From Microbulbifer taiwanensis (lineage in GTDB: Bacteria; Pseudomonadota; Gammaproteobacteria; Pseudomonadales; Cellvibrionaceae), in contig NZ_JACZFR010000028.1 of assembly GCF_014904815.1 (NCBI RefSeq), forward strand, positions 124,001 through 188,000: a DNA stretch of 64,000 nucleotides. The letters run 5' to 3'. Positions 1-7,851 of this stretch are shown here, one piece after another (the first letter of the stretch is position 1; each line of letters begins with the position of its first letter). Below the pieces are notes generated by a model. It ran no database searches and was not told the origin of the DNA. It was given only the letters and a program-made list of their open reading frames with translations. Made by a program: the position numbers and the translations under genes.

Positions 1-898
1 TATACAGCAGCGCCGCCGCGGTGGCACTCTGCACCAGTGCGTAACCGCCGAATACCAGAATCAGGCCGATATATTCGACCGTCAGAGCACTGCGTTCGCC
101 GAAGCGCACGATAAACCGACCCACCCGCGGGGCGACAAACAGGTTCAGCAGGTGGTTGGCGATAAACAGCAGTGCTATGTCGCCGACGCCGTAGCCGAAT
201 TTCTCCACCATCAGGAAGCCGGCAAAGACCACGAAGATCTGCCGGCGCGCGCCGCTCATAAAGGTGAGCGTGTAGTAGAGCCAGTAGCGCTTGCGCAGTA
301 TCAGCTTCTTGTGCTGGCTGTGGGGCTGGGGAAAGCTCGGGAACAGCGACCAGATCAGCGCCACCATGGCGATGGTGATGCCACCGCCGAGCAGGTAGAT
401 CCACTGGTAATCCATCTGCAGCCAGTCGGATGTCAGCCAGACCAGGCCGTAGGCCGCCAGGGAGGCCAGTGAGCCGGCGGCGAGCATGCGCCCCATCCAG
501 ATGGCGGAAGTCTCTTTCGGCAGCCACTGCAACGCCAGGGAGGTTTTCAGCGCCTCGTAGTAGTGAAATCCCACGGACATGATCAGTGTCGTGATCAGGA
601 GGCCCGCGGTGCTCGGAAACCAGCCGGTGAGCGCGACGCCCAAGCCGGTGGCGATCAGGGCCAGGAAGGCCAGGCGCTGCTCGCGAATCAGCAGCAGTAC
701 GAAAATCACCGTAAAGGCGAGGAATCCGGGAATCTCCCGCACACTCTGCAGCAGTCCTATCTCCGCCCCGGTAAATCCCGCCCGCTCAATCACAAAGTTG
801 TTCAGCAGCGCCTGCCAGACACCGAAGGAAAGCGGCATGGCACAGGCCAGCAGCAACAGCATGATTTCGGCGCGGCGCCAGTGGAAGGGTTGACTCAT
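1..898 (-). CDS. MFS transporter, partial (cut by left window edge)
   Basis: Reading leftward from the ATG at 898, about 299 codons stay open to the window edge, so the C-terminus is missing. The protein starts MSQPFHWRRAEIMLLL and has hydrophobic spans of roughly 20 residues separated by short basic loops (such as the R-E-Q-R loop near residue 72 and a K-K-L-I-L-R-K-R loop near residue 200). This is the pattern of a major facilitator superfamily permease of the inner membrane. The substrate cannot be told from the sequence. It is divergent from the LysR gene at 1297, with a LysR-type dyad between them, so that regulator may control it (inference). Confidence 0.75.
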   Translation of the reverse strand, partial: MSQPFHWRRAEIMLLLLACAMPLSFGVWQALLNNFVIERAGFTGAEIGLLQSVREIPGFLAFTVIFVLLLIREQRLAFLALIATGLGVALTGWFPSTAGLLITTLIMSVGFHYYEALKTSLALQWLPKETSAIWMGRMLAAGSLASLAAYGLVWLTSDWLQMDYQWIYLLGGGITIAMVALIWSLFPSFPQPHSQHKKLILRKRYWLYYTLTFMSGARRQIFVVFAGFLMVEKFGYGVGDIALLFIANHLLNLFVAPRVGRFIVRFGERSALTVEYIGLILVFGGYALVQSATAAALLY

Positions 899-1296
899 GG
901 AGCACTTCTGTCGCGATGAATGGACCCGATGGTGTCGGCGTCACTTGATTGCAGTGGCGCCATTCTAACCCGAAACGGCCCGGCGCCGAGGCGTCGGGCC
1001 AAAGCGGCAGTCCCCATAACCTGTGGTTATTTAAACTGCGATCTGCCCTCCAGGTCCAGCACCCGCGCGGTATCCCGCAACAGCTTCGCCAGGCGGCTGC
1101 CAAGTGACTCCCTTTCGCGGCACCCGTCCCGCCTTTCCGGAACCTCAACCTTCGAATTATCGTACGGCTTACTGTTAGTATTACAATCGATCGGCATCCC
1201 TCGCCCTCCCTATCGGTTAGTAGACAGGTGCTATATTGCCGCCCGGCGGACGTGGGGGCCAACGATGCTTAGTTGAATGAAACATTAGAAAAACTT
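899..1296. other. Divergent intergenic region, MFS / LysR
   Basis: These 398 bases hold no convincing gene; the reading frames here are short and lack family features. Visible are a GC-rich hairpin at about 979-1000 and the perfect dyad at 1016-1030 described separately. Both flanking genes read outward from this region, so their promoters should lie in it. Confidence 0.6.
1016..1030. promoter_or_regulatory. Candidate LysR-type operator (T-N11-A dyad)
   Basis: ATAACCTGTGGTTAT is a perfect inverted repeat (ATAACC / GGTTAT, 3-base centre) and contains the T-N11-A pattern of LysR-family binding sites (T1017, A1029). It lies between the divergent MFS and LysR genes, 118 bp from the MFS start, where such regulators normally bind. 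Binding is inferred only from pattern and position. Confidence 0.45.
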
Positions 1297-2220
1297 ATGG
1301 CGAAAATTCTAGCTCACCTGGGTGCACTGCGCTGTGTCGAGGCCGCCGCGCGCCACCAGAGTTACACCCGGGCCGCAGATGAACTGCATGTAACCCAGGC
1401 CGCAATCAGCCAGCAGATCCGCCATATAGAGGCGGTACTGGGAGTAAAGCTGTTTATCCGCCGCGGGCGCAATATGGTGCCGACGACCAAGGGTCGGCAG
1501 CTGGCCGCGCAGCTGAGCTGGGGCTTCCAGGCAATAGTCGACGGCGTGCACCAGATACAGACGGAACCGCTGGCGGGCACCCTGAATATCACCACCACCC
1601 AGTCTTTCGCCACCATGCTGCTGATGCCCAACCTGTGGCGATTCCACCAGCAGCACCCGGAGATAAACCTGCGCGTGATGGTGTCCGCGGAGCTGGAAGA
1701 CCTGAAGCACGGGGATATGGATGTGGCCCTCCGCTACGGCTTTTTCGAGGAGAGTGAGCTGCACCGGGAGGTGCTGTTCGAGGAGCCCCTGGTGGCGCTC
1801 TGCTCGCCGAAGCTGTCGGAACATATGGACCTGTCCAACCCGGAGAATCTGCGCGATTGCAGGCTGGTAGTGGACGCGGATTACCGGCAGGAGTGGCAGA
1901 CCTGGCTGGCGCAGGCGGGACTGGACCTGGATCCCGATGAAATCAAGTGGCTGACCGTCAGCAATCTGGATATAGCGCTGAGTGCGGTGATGTCCGGGCA
2001 CGGGCTCTGCCTCGGCTCGCCGACCCTGGCCAGGCAGATGATCGAGGCCGGAGCTCTCGCCAACCCCCTCCCCTTCCGGGTCGAGAATGGAATTCGCTAC
2101 AGCTTCCTGTACGACGAATCCTCCCCGCGGCTCGAACGGATACGGGTATTCCGGGATTGGCTGTTCCGTCTGGTGCACGATTCCGATGAAATGGATCAAC
2201 TTACCGGCGGCTTAGCGTGA
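1297..2220 (+). CDS. LysR family transcriptional regulator (GcvA-like)
   Basis: A 307-residue protein with the standard LysR layout: an N-terminal winged helix-turn-helix (about residues 8-65, including TRAADELHVTQAAISQQIRH) followed by a periplasmic-binding-protein-like effector domain (about 85-295). The phrases ITTTQSFATMLLMPNL and DVALRYG are typical of the GcvA/AmpR branch. I chose the ATG at 1297; an in-frame TTG at 1273 would add eight residues (MNETLEKL) not seen in the family. It is divergent from an MFS transporter and its last nine bases overlap the 3' end of a second, convergent MFS gene. The effector is unknown; control of one of the two neighbours is the natural guess. Confidence 0.85.
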   Translation: MAKILAHLGALRCVEAAARHQSYTRAADELHVTQAAISQQIRHIEAVLGVKLFIRRGRNMVPTTKGRQLAAQLSWGFQAIVDGVHQIQTEPLAGTLNITTTQSFATMLLMPNLWRFHQQHPEINLRVMVSAELEDLKHGDMDVALRYGFFEESELHREVLFEEPLVALCSPKLSEHMDLSNPENLRDCRLVVDADYRQEWQTWLAQAGLDLDPDEIKWLTVSNLDIALSAVMSGHGLCLGSPTLARQMIEAGALANPLPFRVENGIRYSFLYDESSPRLERIRVFRDWLFRLVHDSDEMDQLTGGLA

Positions 2221-3444
2221 TTCCCCGCCACCCAATTCAACGCGCCGCAGGGCCCCACTCCAGGCCACCAGCGCAAATGCCAACAGGCTCAGGATTCCCG
2301 CCCACAGCAGGGTGGTGAGCGGCGCGGCGAATTCACTCAGTACACCGGCGGCCAGGGCGCCCAGTGCCGCGGAGCCGAACAGGGCCAACTGGTAGATGGA
2401 TATGATGCGGCTGCGGTACTCCGCCGGCGCAAACAGCTGCACTATGGCCCGCCCCAGCGCCGCCGCGGCCGCGGCGACCGCACCCCAGCAGGCGCACAGC
2501 AGTATCAGGCCCAGCGGAGTGGGTCCGAAGCTGATTGCCACCAGCAGCGCGGCGCTGTAGAGCAGACACATCAGTATGCCCCGCCCCGGTTGCTGCCCCT
2601 GGCCGCGGTGCAGCATGGTCACGGTGGCGGCAACGGTACCGGCAATGAAGGCCAATTGCAGCGTCGCGTAATAGCTGACGCCCCGCCCGCCGCCATACTG
2701 AGCCGCCAGCAGCGGCAGCACCACCAGGAAGACGCCGATATGCACAAAGCCATTGAATGCCATCAGCGCGATCAACTCGCGCAGCGCCGGGCGACGCCAG
2801 GTCTGTACCAGCCCTTCCAGTATCAGCGCGTGGGGCCGCTTTTCTTCCTCTGCCGACACTGGCGCGGCTTTTTTCCGCAGCGACAACAGGAACAACGCAG
2901 CAATAGACAGCACGGCGACCTGGATCCCCAGCAGCAGCTGTACCCCCCACTGGTCGAAGCGACTCGCGAGCAGCATGCCCCCGGCCTGGCCGCCGTACTG
3001 GGCGAGCATCATCCAGGTCACGGTTTTCTGCACACGGCTCTCGCTGGTCTGCCCCTCCCGGTCGCGCGCACTGCGCTGCACCAGGTTGTCCCGCGCCGGT
3101 TGCAGGAAGGCCGTACAGATACCCAGGCTGGCGCCGTAGAGCAGCAGTAATGCCAGGTTGGGTATGCGATAGGAAAAGTACAGCAGCAGTCCCGCGTGGC
3201 AGAGCGCCAGACCGACGCAGGCCAGCGCCGCCACCGCGGCGGCATCGCGCCTGTCCGCCAGGGCTCCGCCAAACAGCAGGAATACGAGGTTCGGCAACAG
3301 TACCGACGCCTGTACCCAGCCCAGGTGCAGCGCCGGCAGGCCCACCACCGCCACGGCGATCCACGGCAGCAGTATCACCTGCAGGCCGGTGGCCAGCGAA
3401 GTACCGCTGTAACCGAGGAGGAACTGTCGCAATCTTGGGGGCAT
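2212..3444 (-). CDS. MFS transporter
   Basis: A 410-residue polytopic membrane protein starting MPPRLRQFLLGYSG, with about twelve hydrophobic segments. GGALADRRD at about residue 58 is the loop 2-3 signature of major facilitator proteins. The arrangement resembles the MFS_3 (enterobactin exporter-like) branch, but the substrate is not identifiable. The frame is open upstream to 3504, but that extra stretch encodes an arginine-rich leader across a palindromic repeat, so the ATG at 3444 is preferred. The 3' end overlaps the convergent LysR gene by nine bases. Confidence 0.8.
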   Translation of the reverse strand: MPPRLRQFLLGYSGTSLATGLQVILLPWIAVAVVGLPALHLGWVQASVLLPNLVFLLFGGALADRRDAAAVAALACVGLALCHAGLLLYFSYRIPNLALLLLYGASLGICTAFLQPARDNLVQRSARDREGQTSESRVQKTVTWMMLAQYGGQAGGMLLASRFDQWGVQLLLGIQVAVLSIAALFLLSLRKKAAPVSAEEEKRPHALILEGLVQTWRRPALRELIALMAFNGFVHIGVFLVVLPLLAAQYGGGRGVSYYATLQLAFIAGTVAATVTMLHRGQGQQPGRGILMCLLYSAALLVAISFGPTPLGLILLCACWGAVAAAAAALGRAIVQLFAPAEYRSRIISIYQLALFGSAALGALAAGVLSEFAAPLTTLLWAGILSLLAFALVAWSGALRRVELGGGESR

Positions 3445-3463
3445 TTCTGTGGCAACTCGAACC

Positions 3464-3541
3464 TGTAGGATGGGCAAAGGAGCGTAGCGACGCCGAAAAC
3501 ACAAGGACGCGGTTTTCGGCCTTCGCTTTGCCCATCCTACA
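3464..3541. repeat. Palindromic intergenic repeat, family D
   Basis: Perfect 16-bp outer arms (TGTAGGATGGGCAAAG at 3464-3479 and its complement at 3526-3541) enclose perfect 9-bp inner arms (3492-3500 and 3512-3520), giving one long cruciform. The right arm contains the TAG stop codon of the tgpA-like gene, so this gene's end lies inside the repeat. A half-like relative lies at about 35048-35085. Confidence 0.85.
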
Positions 3542-5522
3542 TTTTGATCATTGGAAGTCTTAAAAGCCGGCGCAGCTGTTTTTCCGCCGCCGGGTCATCA
3601 AAGTAGGCCGCCTTCTCGAAGGCGGCGGTAATCCGCTCAACCATCGGCGCCAGCTCGGGTTTTTCCGCGCGCACGCGGCGGGCAAAATCCCGCGGCGCCT
3701 CACCGGAACGGCGCGCCATGCCGGCCCGGGCCATGCGCCGGCAGAATTTCCGGTAGAGGCGGCTGGTGGCCGGCAGTGTCTCGCCACGACCACTGAACCA
3801 GAGCCACAACAGTATGCCCAGCAGGGCGGCCGCCATGGGCACTGCGATAAAGGTCGCCAGGCGCAGCGGCGAAACCTCCCCCAGTATCCGCTGCAACAGG
3901 TTCTGCTGCTTGTCACTGTCGAAACTGATCACAGTCTGGTACCAGCGGTAGTTGATCATGTCCCACTCGAGGCGCAGCCGGTTGAGGAAAGCCATGCGGT
4001 GCAGTGGCAGCAGCGAATCCTGCATGAATTCGTCCGCGGCAGCGCTCTGCAGGCCGTCGCGGATGCGCTCCGGCGCCACAGCGGCGGTGGGGTCCACCCT
4101 CTGCCAGCCGCGCCCGGCGATCCAGATCTCCGCCCAGGCGTGGGCGTCGTACTGGCGCACCAGCAGGTATTCCTCCTTGGCCACCCACTCGCCGCCCTGG
4201 TAGCCGGCCACGACCCGCGCCGGAATGCCGGCGGCGCGCATCGCGAACACATAACTGCCGGCAAAGTGCTCGCAGAAGCCCTGCTGGCTGCCGAACAGGA
4301 ATTCGTCCACAGAATCCGCGCCCAGCGCCGGCGGCTTCAGGGTGTAGGTAAAGCTGCGGTTATAGAACGCCAGCAGGCGCCGGGAGATTTCCTCCGCACC
4401 GAAACCGGCCCTGCGCAGCTCCTCTGCCCAGGCGCGGGTGCGCGGATTGCCACCGCCCGGCAGTTGCAGGTTGCGGCGGCGCTCGAAATCGCCGAGCGCG
4501 TGTATCTCGCCGAGTGTTTCCCGCGGCCAGGAGCGCACCTCGTAGGCGAAGCGGCTGTACACGGGTCCTCTCCTGACGATGCGCTCGTCCTCTGTCTCGC
4601 CGACACCGCGGGTATCGGAAATCGGCCGCGCCATGGCGAAGAGCCAGGGGTTGTTGGTGGCCTCCTGGATCACCCGGTAGCGATAGCGCGGTCCCACTTC
4701 CGGCAGAAGCTGCTCGCGGCCCTTCCAGTGCACAGCACCGCCCTCGCGCGGATCGACACCATAGCCCTGGCTCCAGCGGCGACCGTCGAAATCCGAGTAG
4801 ACCAGGCCGCGCCAGTAGCGCTGCTCCGGCGGCGGCACGGGGCCGTCGAAGGAGATGCGCAGGGCCGGCTGGTCGGATTGGGACAGGCGGGTGAAATCCC
4901 CCGGCGTCATGGAATCGCTGACGCCGGTGCTGGCGGAGGCGGAATTCTGCGGTACTGCCCACAGTGGACCCAGGCGCGGCATCACGATAAACAGCAGCAG
5001 CATCAGCGGCACCGCCTGGGCCAGCAGTTTCAGGGACAGTCCCAGGGCGCGGCGCGGGCGGGCGCTGAAGTTGCCCAGCTGCGCCGCCAGTGCGGCGGTG
5101 ATGATCACTACGCAGACGATGCCGTAGAGGGCGTAGGGAATCGTCTGCTCGTAGACAAACAGGGTGGCGGCGACGAAATAGGCCAGCAACAGGCTCAGGA
5201 AGGCATCGCGGCGGCTGACCAGCTCCAGGTTTTTCAGGGTAAAGGACACCGCCAGCAGCGCCACCATCGGCTCCAGCGCGAACCAGCGCCGGTAGGACAA
5301 CGCCAGGCCACCCACCGCCAGCGCCACTGCCAGCAGCTTGACCGCGCGCCCGGGCAGGTCGCGGCGGCCACGGAAGACTTCGAGGCGCCAGTAGACGGCG
5401 AAGGCCCAGGCGAAGACGATCCACAGCGGCAGCTGCGCGAACTGCGGCAACAGCGCGGCAAACTGGGCGGCGAAGATCCACAGCAGGCTCTCGCGCGGCA
5501 GTCGCTCTGCGGGCTGGGTCAT
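3537..5522 (-). CDS. tgpA: TgpA-type membrane transglutaminase (DUF3488/DUF4129)
   Basis: A 661-residue inner-membrane protein. Five or six hydrophobic helices fill residues 10-190 (DUF3488), then comes a soluble transglutaminase-like domain. Its catalytic triad is readable: Cys417 in GFCEHFAGSY, His461 in YDAHAWAEIW and Asp477 in VDPTAA. A last transmembrane helix (about 560-585) is followed by a DUF4129-like tail. Pseudomonas TgpA has this architecture and a periplasm-facing catalytic domain. The gene is third in a moxR-DUF58-tgpA operon. The ATG at 5522 follows an AGGAGG that was restored by a duplication (see the family E repeat); the longer frame to 5624 reads into that repeat. The TAG stop lies in repeat D. 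Confidence 0.88.
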   Translation of the reverse strand: MTQPAERLPRESLLWIFAAQFAALLPQFAQLPLWIVFAWAFAVYWRLEVFRGRRDLPGRAVKLLAVALAVGGLALSYRRWFALEPMVALLAVSFTLKNLELVSRRDAFLSLLLAYFVAATLFVYEQTIPYALYGIVCVVIITAALAAQLGNFSARPRRALGLSLKLLAQAVPLMLLLFIVMPRLGPLWAVPQNSASASTGVSDSMTPGDFTRLSQSDQPALRISFDGPVPPPEQRYWRGLVYSDFDGRRWSQGYGVDPREGGAVHWKGREQLLPEVGPRYRYRVIQEATNNPWLFAMARPISDTRGVGETEDERIVRRGPVYSRFAYEVRSWPRETLGEIHALGDFERRRNLQLPGGGNPRTRAWAEELRRAGFGAEEISRRLLAFYNRSFTYTLKPPALGADSVDEFLFGSQQGFCEHFAGSYVFAMRAAGIPARVVAGYQGGEWVAKEEYLLVRQYDAHAWAEIWIAGRGWQRVDPTAAVAPERIRDGLQSAAADEFMQDSLLPLHRMAFLNRLRLEWDMINYRWYQTVISFDSDKQQNLLQRILGEVSPLRLATFIAVPMAAALLGILLWLWFSGRGETLPATSRLYRKFCRRMARAGMARRSGEAPRDFARRVRAEKPELAPMVERITAAFEKAAYFDDPAAEKQLRRLLRLPMIKM

Positions 5523-5700
5523 CTGGCCTCCTGCACGGGAAACAGCCAGCGTAGGGTGCGCCGTGGCAGATAACTGCTCCATGCAATATCTGCACGGCCG
5601 CCGTCCATGGCGGCCTCGCACCAAATAACTCTGTCGCCGACTCCCAGTCCGCTGTGGTGCGTGCGGCGCACCCTACGATCCCTGTTCATCTGGCCTCCTG
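5519..5700. repeat. Family E palindromic element inserted at the DUF58/tgpA junction
   Basis: Terminal inverted repeats GTAGGGTGCGCCG (5551-5563) and CGGCGCACCCTAC (5664-5676) bound a 126-bp insert. It is flanked by two near copies of the gene junction: TCATCTGGCCTCCTG at 5519-5533 and again at 5686-5700, with similarity running a further 15-20 bases. The upstream copy keeps the DUF58 stop codon; the downstream copy carries the tgpA AGGAGG and start codon. Both genes are therefore intact, and both frames end in FPVQEAR. Confidence 0.8.
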
Positions 5701-6675
5701 AACCGGGAAGAGTGCCAGCGCGGTCAGCACGCGCTGTTGATGCTCGGGGCCGAGGGCGGGCTCCATCCTTGTGCCGGGGATGCGCAGTCCGTAGGCGGTC
5801 TGCTCCCGCTCCGCCTGCAGGGCCCAGTGACACAGGTTGCCGAGGCGGGTCTCCACATCGCGCCCGGCGAGCAGGTCCCAGTCGAGCCACAGACGCGCGT
5901 CCGCGCGGCTCTCGTATTCTCTGCTGTAGAGGTCGCGGCCGGCAGCGTACTGTTTCCACGCCAGGTGGCGCAGCGAGTCGCCGGGCCGGTACAGTTTGAG
6001 GCCGGCGAAGTCGTCGCCGCCGCGAATGGCCTGGCCCGACTCACCCTCGGTCGGCGCAGCACCCAGCGGCAGGGGCCCTGCGGACACGGGCCGCGGGTAG
6101 ACCAGGAACTCGATATCCAGGTCGATCCGGCTCCAGCAGCGGAAGAGACCCAGCGGAAAGCGGCTCTCGACCCGCAGCCGCGGCGGACGCACCCGGCCGC
6201 GCCGGACCACCGGTAGCGCGACGCAGGTCTCTGCGCTGTCACGCTCGTAGAGATCCAGGTAACTGGCCTCTTCCGACGGCCAGCCGACCGCTATCCACTC
6301 CCGCGCGCGCCTGCCGCTGCGGCTGACATGGATCTGCGCCTCGGCGTAGTCGCCGGCAAAGGCCGGGCGCGCCTCCAGCAGCTGCAGTCGCAGGCCCGAC
6401 AGGTTGGCAAAGGTGTGTACCGGCAGCACGGCGAAGAGGCTGACCAGCAGGAAAGTCAGGGCGAAGACCAGGTTGTTCTCGTAGTTGGTGCCGAGCAGCC
6501 ACAACAGCAGCACCACCAGCAGGAAGCCCATGCCGGCGCGGGTGGGCAGGATAAACAACCTGCTGTGATCGAGGGTGACGCTGCGGGATGGCGGGGAGCG
6601 GCGATTCAGCCAGCGCTGCACCAGCCCGCGCCAGCGATCGGCGAGCGTCGGGGCACTATTTTGCGGGGCGCTCAT
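5686..6675 (-). CDS. DUF58 domain-containing membrane protein
   Basis: A 329-residue protein with two transmembrane helices near residues 47-63 and 68-88, then a soluble region. It contains the DUF58 signature around residues 219-255 (GGDDFAGLKLYRPGDSLRHL followed by AWKQYAAGRDLYSREYE). DUF58 proteins are regularly encoded with a MoxR ATPase and a transglutaminase, as here: four bases separate it from moxR upstream. They are thought to link the ATPase to a membrane process, but their molecular function is not settled. The TGA stop lies in the duplicated junction beside repeat E. Confidence 0.88.
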   Translation of the reverse strand: MSAPQNSAPTLADRWRGLVQRWLNRRSPPSRSVTLDHSRLFILPTRAGMGFLLVVLLLWLLGTNYENNLVFALTFLLVSLFAVLPVHTFANLSGLRLQLLEARPAFAGDYAEAQIHVSRSGRRAREWIAVGWPSEEASYLDLYERDSAETCVALPVVRRGRVRPPRLRVESRFPLGLFRCWSRIDLDIEFLVYPRPVSAGPLPLGAAPTEGESGQAIRGGDDFAGLKLYRPGDSLRHLAWKQYAAGRDLYSREYESRADARLWLDWDLLAGRDVETRLGNLCHWALQAEREQTAYGLRIPGTRMEPALGPEHQQRVLTALALFPVQEAR

Positions 6676-6679
6676 CGAA

Positions 6680-7591
6680 TCAGGCCGCGATAATATCGAC
6701 CTGGCGCATCAGCCGCTCCACCAGTTGGGCGCCGTCGCCGCCCTCACTCTGCAGGCGATGGCCGGCCACCGACGGCAGCACCGCCTGGATATCCTCGGGC
6801 AGCAGGTGACTGCGGCCATGGATCAGGGCCCAGGCACGGGCGGCGTGCAGCAGTGCCAGTGCGCCGCGGGGAGAAAGCCCCATGGCGCACTCGGGGCTCT
6901 GGCGGGTGTGCTGTACCAGCCGCTCCAGGTAATCGAGCAGGCTCTCGGAGGCCTTCACCTGGCCGACGAGACCCTGCATTTTCTTCAGGGTGTTGCCGTC
7001 GATGCGCGGCTTCAGCTGCCGCAGCTGGGCGCGCGGGTCCACACCGAGGAACAGCGCCCGCTCCGCCTCGCGGGTCGGGTAGCCGAGGCTGATACGCATC
7101 AGGAAGCGGTCCAGCTGCGATTCCGGCAGGGCGAAGGTGCCGGACTGGTGCAGTGGGTTCTGGGTGGCGATAACGAAAAACGGCTCCGGCAGCGGGCGCG
7201 TTTCGCCATCGACACTCACCTGTCGCTCTTCCATCGCTTCCAGCAATGCGCTCTGGGTCTTGGGAGAAGAGCGGTTGATCTCGTCCGCCAGCAGCAGCTG
7301 GCTGAATACCGGGCCCTCGTGGAAGCGGAACTGGCCGGAGTCGCGTTCGAAGATGGACACACCGAGGATATCCGCCGGCAGCATATCGCTGGTGAACTGC
7401 ACCCGCTTGTAAGTGAGCCCCAACACCTGGGCCAGCGCGTGGGCCAGGGTGGTCTTACCCATACCGGGCAGGTCCTCAATCAGCAGGTGACCACGGGACA
7501 ACAGGCAGGCCAGCGCCAGCTTGACCTGGTGCTCCTTGCCCAACAGAACCCTGCCGATATCGGCGACGATGGCGGAAATAATCTTTTGCAC
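6680..7591 (-). CDS. MoxR family AAA+ ATPase
   Basis: A 303-residue AAA+ ATPase. The Walker A motif is PGMGKTTL (42-49) and Walker B is LLLADEIN (99-106), followed by the MoxR-typical RSSPKTQSALLEAMEE. The C-terminal lid contains LSPRGALALLHAARAWA. The length is normal for MoxR proteins, which act as chaperone-like ATPases that mature or regulate partner complexes. It is the first gene of the moxR-DUF58-tgpA operon. A family B repeat fills most of the space between it and metZ. Confidence 0.92.
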   Translation of the reverse strand: MQKIISAIVADIGRVLLGKEHQVKLALACLLSRGHLLIEDLPGMGKTTLAHALAQVLGLTYKRVQFTSDMLPADILGVSIFERDSGQFRFHEGPVFSQLLLADEINRSSPKTQSALLEAMEERQVSVDGETRPLPEPFFVIATQNPLHQSGTFALPESQLDRFLMRISLGYPTREAERALFLGVDPRAQLRQLKPRIDGNTLKKMQGLVGQVKASESLLDYLERLVQHTRQSPECAMGLSPRGALALLHAARAWALIHGRSHLLPEDIQAVLPSVAGHRLQSEGGDGAQLVERLMRQVDIIAA

Positions 7592-7703
7592 GGCGAATCC
7601 ATTACTGCTCGGTTTTTTGTTCGGAACCTCGTGGGATATGTGGCCCGGTTATAGCTCCGTGGTGGCCCCGTTGCCGGTAGCCTTCGCATCGTATTGTTGT
7701 TGC

Positions 7704-7779
7704 TGTAGGAGCGGCCGGTGGCCGCGATCGATGTTCAGTAGTGGCGGAGAGTCCGATCGCGGCCACGGGCCGCTCCTAC
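7704..7779. repeat. Palindromic repeat, family B (copy 1)
   Basis: TGTAGGAGCGGCC at 7704 pairs with GGGCCGCTCCTAC ending at 7779, with inner GGCCGCGATCG / CGATCGCGGCC arms. The same unit recurs at 13330-13406, in degenerate form at 17215-17306, and as a half at about 47358-47397. It lies between moxR and metZ. Confidence 0.8.
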
Positions 7780-7851
7780 GAGGCAGTGCCAGTAGTTAAT
7801 CATAGGCGTCTGGCGCAAGGGCTCTGCCCTCCCCGTCACAAACAGCGCCAG

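Noticed and set aside
786..1262. A 158-codon minus-strand frame running into the left MFS gene region
   Set aside because: Different frame from the MFS protein and crosses the divergent promoter region; no domain pattern.
3999..5573. A 524-codon plus-strand frame opposite the transglutaminase gene
   Set aside because: Low-complexity Gln/Arg/Ala composition and complete overlap with a gene whose catalytic triad is visible on the other strand.
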